Positions 59,681 to 64,000 of a stretch of 64,000 nt of DNA are shown one piece after another. The notes beneath the pieces were generated by a model. It was not told the origin of the DNA. It was given only the letters and a program-made list of their open reading frames with translations, and did no database searches. This DNA comes from Fasciola hepatica. Taxonomy: Eukaryota; Platyhelminthes; Trematoda; Plagiorchiida; Fasciolidae. The stretch is from assembly GCA_948099385.1 (NCBI GenBank), contig CANUEZ040000117.1:3768001-3832000 (forward strand), in the 5' to 3' direction. The first letter of the stretch is position 1. Each line of letters begins with the position of its first letter. A program made the translations under genes and the position numbers.

Positions 59681-60829
59681 AAAAGAACAATATGAAATAG
59701 TATCAAACAGAAGAGTTTTCATGAATAAAAGGGCGTCACTGGTAGCGATGCCTAAATACAGTTTCCAAAGTGGTTACCACTGAGTCAGCGGATGTCTTGA
59801 ACGCCACTCGGTAAGCTTAAAACTCAATGGTCAGATGTCTCATATCTGACTGTTACGTTATGAACTAGAATGAACCATTGCAAAAATCAAAAACCTGCTT
59901 TCAAAGTCGTGTTCTCAAGTCACAATGGGCAATAGGTAGAAAACTGATTTTCTGAGCGGTATTAAAGCACAAGTCTCGTTCATTCGCGAGTGCCACTACA
60001 GGGCATTCTTTGTTAATAGTTCGTCCTGTACGTATGGCGTTTCGTAGCCATAGCGAGTGATTCACACTGAACACAGGCATTGTGTCGCGAAACATCTCTA
60101 GACTGGAAATCGGTGCGATTTGACTTTTTCCGTTCAACAATATTTTCGTTCTCGAAAAATTCCATGCAATTGTATGCCTTCAATCAATTTTACTCTGTAT
60201 GTCCCGTGCTATTACGACCAAAGATCACACTGAGCGTTATTATAGGACCTGTTTTACGTTCTGCACGTTTTTTGCTCGTTACAAGAAAGGAAACCGCACC
60301 TTGCCTTTCCACTATTTCTCGTGGAAAGGTGCACTTAGTGCGGCAAACCAAAGCTTGGTAAAAAAAAACACATTGGGTCATCTTCTGGTGAAGTGTTTTG
60401 AGAGAGAGAGAGAGAGAGAGAGGTGAAAATAACGTTGTGGACTGATAAAGTACCCCACAAAAAGAGTAGCACATCTAGCTCACTGGTGAGCCTATTCAAC
60501 TGATTCTAAAACCAACCCCCAGACCACACGCGTAGAGCGATAAAGTAAAAACGGACAAGGTCCAAAAAGGGTTCGCGCTATCGATCAAGTAACAGGTCAT
60601 TCAAAAGATTTAAGCATATCACACCTACTCGATAATTGTTGAGCAGACTTTCCACTCTATTCTGGATCAGGGCGAACTGGGATTCCAACTTATTCATTCG
60701 CTCGTTATGGTCCGAACTTCGACTTTTCAGGTCAGATTCAAGTTGATCACGTATTTGCACCAGTTCGTTCAGTTCAGCAGCCTTTGTGGATAACTCTTTG
60801 CCCAATGCGCGTAGGCTTTTCTCATTTTC
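35856..60829 (-). CDS. Rabaptin-like Rab GTPase-binding effector with C-terminal FYVE finger (3' five exons)
   Basis: Rabaptins are cytosolic coiled-coil effectors of Rab5/Rab4 that act in early endosome tethering and fusion together with the Rabex exchange factor; that role is family knowledge. The join 60829-60629, 50892-50672, 48381-48138, 46249-46103, 36308-35856 reads 421 codons and ends in TAA. Every border is GT-AG. Phases fit: 0, then 2+1 across the 50672/48381 join, then 0 and 0. Residues 1-280 are heptad-rich with many E, K, R, Q and L and lack prolines over long runs. The segment around the last two exon joins (FVRLSQNLQ followed by VQLERLRQQ) closely matches the conserved C-terminal end of vertebrate Rabaptin-5. 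A FYVE-type finger (about residues 286-350) follows and then a basic, Ser/Asn-rich tail. Vertebrate Rabaptin-5 lacks the finger, whereas invertebrate RABE proteins are known to carry one. RUFY or EEA1 is the alternative, but the Rabaptin C-terminal motif argues against it. The 5' end is missing. Introns are about 9.7, 2.3, 1.9 and 9.8 kb. Confidence 0.85.
40005..40160 (-). repeat. SINE-like repeat, copy 4 (body only)
   Basis: The minus strand reads CCTGATTTGTGGGGACTTTA, then GGATTCGGTTACCGGTTATC, then AGTGCAGTAGGCCCTCGTGG. The tRNA-like head is missing, since the match stops at 40150. This copy has the best-preserved body in the window. Confidence 0.7.
40190..40330 (+). pseudogene. Possible LINE reverse transcriptase scrap
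   Basis: The plus strand reads VTSPIPKRSDYSKPIN, a stop, then RLISLASVI. This resembles the P-x-K-x-G-x-x-x-x-x-N-x-R-P-I-S-L motif at the start of LINE reverse transcriptases. The rest is too decayed to classify. Confidence 0.3.
41213..41303. repeat. (TA)n microsatellite, long
   Basis: About 90 bases of uninterrupted TA in the largest intron. Confidence 0.95.
41448..41482. repeat. (AC)n microsatellite
   Basis: AC units with one C interruption. Confidence 0.9.
41560..41690 (-). repeat. SINE-like repeat, diverged copy 5
   Basis: The minus strand reads TTCACCACACCTGACCTATTG and CACTCTATGACTCGTGATC in the order of the SINE body. The head and end are lost. Confidence 0.4.
42531..42555. repeat. 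(ATT)n microsatellite
   Basis: Eight ATT-like units with one C change. Confidence 0.85.
45661..45743. repeat. (TA)n microsatellite, long
   Basis: About 80 bases of TA, the second long TA tract of the same intron. Confidence 0.95.
46103..46249 (-). CDS. Rabaptin-like exon d (conserved C-terminal Rab5-effector segment)
   Basis: This exon has 49 codons, phase 0 at both ends. The acceptor is CCTATTCAG and the donor GTAAGT. It begins TKLSLAEEDASSSRAEVEAL and ends VQADFVRLSQNLQ. The final FVRLSQNLQ together with the start of the next exon corresponds to the conserved end of the Rabaptin coiled coil. In mammalian Rabaptin-5 the C-terminal coiled coil binds Rab5, so the same partner is inferred here. 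The strong donor makes the 3' border one of the most secure in the window. Confidence 0.85.
47163..47621 (+). CDS. Unrecognised intronic open reading frame, 152 codons
   Basis: The frame runs antisense to the Rabaptin-like gene within its intron between exons c and d. It begins at a TTG-type codon, so no ATG supports this start. No domain is recognised. It is probably a chance frame or mobile-element debris. Confidence 0.12.
   Translation: MTFTDYEFLLLISSRAHSWKIARAGVQLFGSSGGLARRNLCIFKASQQNEMFQSNAQSFLLNMVDNLVCVIFFARVLKLSAAAKQFRGSHVEKSVFYANIADDFSDILRKNRIEIIYYQERSEPERRFRISDATVNSTSSRIIRRCVACEMA
47890..48060 (-). repeat. SINE-like repeat, diverged copy 6
   Basis: The minus strand reads AAGTCTCACGGTCAGGTTAC, then TGGTTATCCCTGCGAGTGCA, as in the other bodies. 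It lies about 80 bases from the end of exon c. Confidence 0.5.
48138..48381 (-). CDS. Rabaptin-like exon c (coiled coil)
   Basis: This 244-base exon starts with one base that completes the split Arg codon (CG|T) of the previous exon and ends at CAG before GTGGGT. It reads EAREHLDDRLKSDSQFHQQQ and continues as uninterrupted charged coiled coil to KTARAKLAEVQ. No proline occurs in about 80 residues. The perfect phase match to exon b is good evidence that the two are spliced together. The acceptor is an ACAG with a modest pyrimidine tract. Confidence 0.8.
50095..50300 (-). repeat. tRNA-headed SINE-like repeat, copy 7 (best head)
   Basis: On the minus strand the head reads GGTCGGTCGGTTTAGAGCA, CTCGGGAGGTCAGAAG and GTTCGAATCTCGCC. 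These correspond to a tRNA D-arm/A-box and T-arm/B-box at about the right spacing. The body follows with TGCTACTCCTGACCTG-type blocks to about 50095. Confidence 0.7.
50672..50892 (-). CDS. Rabaptin-like exon b (coiled coil with Rabaptin signature)
   Basis: This 221-base exon encodes 73 codons plus two bases (CG). It starts after a pyrimidine-rich tract ending TTGAAG and stops before GTGAGT at 50671-50666. The peptide begins AHRQATETELSRLSHDRRS and ends LRMYEENLSLR, with the last Arg codon split over the intron. The LSHDRRSVQTELENLQ stretch followed by an L-P-x-S hydrophobic break and a YxEDL-like motif resembles the middle coiled coil of vertebrate Rabaptin-5. A direct join from exon a (phase 0 to 0) is allowed, but a missing exon in the 9.7 kb intron cannot be excluded. 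Confidence 0.8.
51130..51640 (+). pseudogene. LINE C copy 3, 3' coding end
   Basis: An open frame of 155 codons ends at 51601. It reads LIHYCPPDILPGLLKKDF, the LTPNDLVLELCTKH block, LDLNLCQSQASIR-like residues, NKLLPCRSSPHRNSVVPF and PSRVLTNKEIIL. This is the C-terminal, post-polymerase region of CR1/Jockey-like LINEs and matches the decayed end of LINE C copy 1 (about 17270-17640). It is 5' truncated, but its frame is the best preserved of all LINE C pieces here. Confidence 0.7.
52130..52200 (-). pseudogene. Small LINE C-terminal scrap
   Basis: The minus strand reads GRWLEHVLRMSP, the RWLGHVLRM signature of RTE-like LINE proteins. Too little is left to classify. Confidence 0.35.
53395..55765 (+). 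pseudogene. LINE A copy 3, 5' leader to C-terminus with internal deletion
   Basis: This is the longest LINE A copy not split by another element. After a leader shared with 10140-9960 it reads the endonuclease start (AHTLESLAIDVCCIQETHIQ at about 53655), then DIVISAKDLNFTVGRLSSDE (54050). A deletion leads to the linker and reverse transcriptase: REKQTPGRQAEFRAGRGCID (54590), DIHAAFDFVDRTALWGSLL (54725), HTSGRVRSYAQLSPPFV (54830), a YSDDIAMLGDIAQ active-site block (55025) and the C-terminus HRLRWLGHVVRMPDHHLPF (55535), GWKKRRGGQAMAWCR and RIPGWGPRETLKYLAQNR (55760). Stops and shifts are frequent. Confidence 0.8.
55755..55960 (+). repeat. tRNA-headed SINE-like repeat, copy 8, joined to LINE A
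   Basis: The head GAGCGTTTGCC, CGTCCGAGATCGGAGG and CTCGAAC starts exactly where the LINE A reading frame ends (after AQNR). It runs into the usual body (CACTGTCGTCCG, GGTCAGTTTACCGGTTAT). The open frame that ends at 55872 therefore crosses from LINE to SINE. Confidence 0.7.
56640..57440 (+). pseudogene. LINE A copy 4, endonuclease only
   Basis: Broken plus-strand frames read NVYTLCHIGQQAALTRTLQ (56745), SVITLRTLDAASVSRCNLRE (56860), SGDPVSSARAQAGVRIALST, RAEWALLD, LCAVRLDEPVRV (57020), VYAPTDCSSSETKDE (57100) and VVVIAGDFNTLF (57165). These are successive parts of the LINE apurinic-type endonuclease; the AGDFN block is the conserved mid-domain motif. The match fades at about 57440, before the linker and polymerase. 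Confidence 0.75.
59230..59460 (+). pseudogene. LINE C-terminal scrap
   Basis: The plus strand reads MTMTWCECRKKLASALTS and VGHSRLPGW, matching the MTWCR...SVGxSRLPGWGPRD end of fluke RTE-like LINE proteins. The preceding LRWLGH block is lost. Confidence 0.5.
59628..59678. repeat. (TA)n microsatellite
   Basis: About 25 TA units. Confidence 0.95.
60400..60422. repeat. (GA)n microsatellite
   Basis: Eleven GA units. Confidence 0.9.
60629..60829 (-). CDS. Rabaptin-like exon a (coiled coil)
   Basis: This exon has 67 codons, phase 0 at both ends. It begins after a CAG acceptor at 60832-60830 and ends before GTAGGT at 60628-60623. The peptide starts ENEKSLRALGKEL and ends VESLLNNYR. It is a charged heptad-type coiled coil with L, I, V and A at core positions. 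It is the most 5' exon I recognise, so at least one further exon must lie upstream because the exon has no start codon context of its own. The acceptor has a weak pyrimidine tract, so the exact 5' border is less certain than the reading frame. Confidence 0.75.
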
Positions 60830-62144
60830 CTGCGTGCCGTTGAAACGAACCGGTGAAAATCAAGATGGTGCATAGTATTAATTATTGAGCACACAAGAAA
60901 TTCATGGCGTAGCAATAACGACTCACTCTGGGCAAGAAAAAAGTGAAGCAAAATATCAAGTGGGTTGGTTCTGTGCGCTTAGAGAATGTTGAGAACAGTA
61001 GGGAAAATCTTACAGTTTATTATATGCTGGAAGTGTTTACGATGAACAGAGGCATCATTTGCTTTTCGAGAAAAACAGCTTGATGGCATAACGAGATCAT
61101 TGGTTCAAATTCTGACAGACAAGAACGGATGAATTTGTTAGTAATAATTACATGTTTGCAGCTAGAACTGTGAGCATCGCTGTCGAGCTTCATAATAAAA
61201 TATTACGTGCGTTATATTTTGCTTGTCCAGAAGGGTATCTGACCTGAACCTTAGCGAAGTAATGGTACTATGTCGGTTACTTTATTGAGCTCAGCCGACG
61301 AGCATGATAGATCAAAACATTCGAGCAGGTTAATACTGCGTTCAGGTCAGTCCTACTGCACTGTTACACACACCTAATTTCAAAGTATACACTCCCAACG
61401 GATTTGCTGACTGTTATCAACAAGCAAAATAAATCACACGGAGTTTGACAATGTTGTGAGAAAGTAAATTGCCGCGGAGTGTGAGTCCGGTGGCCTATGA
61501 CTGGATTCCGGTGATTGGTTGTAATCAATTAAACGGCATGGGCCATTTCATCTCTTTACCTTGGTGGGTCACACGAAAGGTCATTAACGGCCGATGGTGT
61601 TTCGGTCTACGTGCAAGTGTTTTGCAATGAATAAAGTTGGTGTTTTAGTCAGTAGTGCTGTTTCTAACCGGTGGGGCGGACATAGACCGAACAACGACAA
61701 ACTGAACCCTTCGGAAATTGCATTCGGAAGCCTGATTACGTATTCGCTGGTTTGATCGTTCAACATTCATGACCGCGCCTCCTATCATGAAATTGAACAG
61801 CAACATACGGAATTCGGAATAGTACGGGTCACTTATTGATCAACGAATCCGAATGCGAAGGCTCGAAATTCAACATCGTCAATCAACCTTTGCGGTAAAC
61901 AACATTATACTGTCTTCCGACTCACTATCAAACCTGACTTACAGGAAGCTTTTTGCAGTTCTTCAAAACAAGTCGCAAGACCAAGACTATCGACTCAATC
62001 CCACAACAAAAGGACTCCCTGTAGCAGTAATTCCTATCCCTTGCACGATACGTCTGTAAATACAGGTATTAAAATAGGGGAACCTTCATCTGAGCGGATA
62101 ACTAGCCTTGACGATCTCTGATGATCAAGTGTTATCTTCCAGAT
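60830..62144. other. Stretch upstream of exon a, no gene seen
   Basis: Presumably it is intron of the Rabaptin-like gene, because exon a starts with an acceptor site. No further exon or known repeat could be recognised. Confidence 0.4.
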
Positions 62145-62360
62145 ACGATGGATGCGCAGTGCCACCACTACTGGTCACATTGATGGTCGCCAGCAATACA
62201 TTGTTGTCTGGTTCTTCATGATGTCTTACACACTGCGACGCTCAGTGGTTATCAAACCGAAGTCTCAGGGTCATGTTACAGTGGTCCTTGATAGTACAGT
62301 GCATCTTCCAGGCCACGCTGTGTATCCCTTATACTGCGCTGCTGTACAACTATGGAATAT
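62145..62360 (+). repeat. SINE-like repeat, copy 9
   Basis: The plus strand reads GCGACGCTCAGTGG, AAGTCTCAGGGTCATGTTAC, then AGTGGTCCTTGATAGTACAG and CCAGGCCACGCTGTG, in the order of the SINE body. The head is weak. Confidence 0.5.
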
Positions 62361-62479
62361 GAAGAATATTGATGATTGACAGGTTCAGGAAACCGTATAT
62401 CCCAGTTGTAATTACTGATATCACTAACATGGAGAAGCAGACCAACAGTGACTTTCAATCCGAATGATGACTAAACGAC

Positions 62480-64000
62480 CGGATTTTCTGTCCCAGTTTG
62501 TTCCGTGTCGATGGAAATCGTTGAGAGAGCAATGAACGCCCGTACAGATACGGCCCATGAATCCACTCACCATATTCTAGGGAAATTCGGTCTCGATCAG
62601 CGCTGCGAGGACGATGGCCGACGTCAACAGAATAGTTGTCCGCAGTACTCAATTTCAACAACGCAAGAAGCACTTACATATGCGGTACTCGAACGACTGA
62701 CACACTGCGTACCAACTCGGCCACATCTCGGTGAGATTTTGTTGTACCTCGTCTGTGGAAGATTGTCAAGCGTGCCGAGTTGCAAAAACTGGTATCACAA
62801 ACGGCAATGACCATGCGTGGGCGCTTCGAACTTCATCTGCATACACGTGCTAGGGTCTCTGTCTCTCGGGTAAACGTTGCAGCCCTATAAAGTTCAGAGA
62901 AGAGACAAGCACTATCATGAGTAACCACAACCTGACTGATCGCCACAACCAACACACAGAAAATGAAGTTTCTGTGGAAGTGTAGTGGACTCAAATAGAG
63001 TCGACAATCGAGGGGTGTGCATGAACGGAACTCAGGAGGAAAAAAGCGGACGGCCGAGAGCACACTCCAGTTGTCCACCAAAGCACATGAAGCCCCGTAC
63101 GGCGTAGTAATGGACACCGTAGATGACAATGAGCGACTTCAAGCTCCGCGAAGGCTAATCATTAGAGATACTGGAAAGAAATAGCCGAAAAATGGAGGTC
63201 ACGTCAATAACTATTGACTTTCGTAAACTATTGCGCCTCACTTGCAATGCCTCGAATAGGTACTACAAAGAGGATTACCTTTTCCGTGAAACATCAGGAA
63301 ATCTAATACTCGGACGAAGTCAAAGAATGAACGGAAGGGTCGAACACTCCGGTCAATTGCTCAATCGGTCTACAAACCATTTCACGGACCAACCAATATC
63401 GACTCCTTCAGTCCAGTACGAAAACAATTGAGACCGCCGAGTACCACTGAAATGCCGACATTAAAACAAAATGAAAGACAAAGGCCACCGGAGAGGACAG
63501 CATCCACACCCCAGCGAGCCTATAAAACCTGCTTATCGTCACTGATTGGCAGGTAAAGTACACCTTTTGATTCTATTTGGCGGGATGGAGCATTCGCACC
63601 CGACTAGGGAATGTTTCTTCCGCTTGGCTTTCCAAACAAGGGTGGTAAATCGGTATGTGAGAACTACCGAAAGACCAGCTTGACTGAAGTCACCGCAATA
63701 ATTTTCAGTGCGTTGCTAATAAACCGCTTCTCCGAAACACGTGAGTGATGCAACTGCCCGAACTAAGAAGTTTCGCGGTGGCAGAGGGTGCATTGCGGCG
63801 GCTTCTGGAGCACCGCTATGGGTTCCCATGGCCAAAGATATTCTGCTTCATCGACTTCCGGGCCGCCTTCGTTTTCGTTGAACACCAATCCCTTTGAACA
63901 CAAATCCTATGAGATGGGATGCCCGATAAGCTTTTAAAGCTGTCAAGGGGATATTACTCGATGACTGGTGCTAAGGTTCATATGCACGACAAACAATCCT
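62480..64000 (+). pseudogene. LINE D, endonuclease end to RT, running off the right edge
   Basis: Frame-shifted plus-strand blocks follow the order of a LINE polyprotein. The endonuclease end reads MNARTDTAHESTHHILGKFG (62535) and VSVSRVNVAAL (62855). A linker includes KKRTAESTLQLSTKAHEA (63040) and RRLIIRDTGKK (63150). The segment FRKLLRLTCNASNRYYKED (63210) is followed by LLNRSTNHF. Reverse transcriptase begins near 63600 (FPNKGGKSVCENYRKTSLTE) and continues with RRLLEHRYGF (63800) and CFIDFRAAFVFVEH (63845) to the window end. Wording differs from LINE A, so it is a separate family, probably of the same RTE-like clade. Confidence 0.75.

Larger units (their letters stand above)
50893..60628 (-). 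other. Rabaptin-like intron between exons a and b
   Basis: A 9.7 kb intron (assuming no missed exon). It contains LINE C, LINE A and other LINE scraps, a SINE copy, (TA)n at 59628-59678 and (GA)n at 60400-60422. The stretches 52210-53394, 55961-56639 and 57441-59229 show no supported gene. Confidence 0.6.

Overview
This is a eukaryotic, intron-rich and repeat-dense window. It most likely comes from a digenean trematode of the liver-fluke type (Opisthorchiidae or a relative). That assignment is an inference. It rests on a CsRn1/Ty3-like LTR element, several fluke-type LINE families, roughly 10 kb introns, and an invertebrate-type Rabaptin that ends in a FYVE finger. Nothing looks bacterial or viral: there are no operons, no CRISPR array, and no phage or plasmid genes.

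I can support only one host protein-coding gene. It is a Rab GTPase-binding effector (Rabaptin/RABEP-like) on the minus strand between 60829 and 35856. Five exons (60829-60629, 50892-50672, 48381-48138, 46249-46103, 36308-35856) have GT-AG borders and compatible phases. They join into a 421-residue C-terminal part: a long coiled coil, the conserved Rabaptin C-terminal Rab5-binding-type segment, and a C4-C4 FYVE-type finger. The 5' exons lie beyond the window or were not recognised.

The rest is mostly decayed mobile DNA. From left to right:
- 1-2340: 3' part of a Ty3-type LTR element with gag fused to pol in one frame by internal deletions.
- 3895-4620: a repeat of unknown class that recurs almost unchanged at 25028-25740.
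- 5245-10150: a minus-strand APE-type LINE (called family A here) split by a plus-strand CR1-like LINE (family B) at about 6195-8815.
- 10260-10690: the 3' end of another LINE.
- 13812-14110 and 17850-18150: an inverted pair of LTR-like repeats.
- 15030-17650 and 23450-24650: LINE family C.
- 28530-29770: a broken pogo/Tigger-type transposase.
- 31955-33075: LINE A again.

Inside the Rabaptin introns are a LINE C 3' end (51130-51640), LINE A copies (53395-55765, 56640-57440), short LINE scraps and long (TA)n tracts. The right edge (62480-64000) holds another LINE (family D) that runs out of the window.

A tRNA-headed SINE-like repeat links these regions. About nine diverged copies are visible, and one is joined directly to the 3' end of a LINE A coding region. 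LINE letters are labels for this window only. Boundaries of repeats were placed by eye and are approximate. Long stretches with no supported gene are listed as such.
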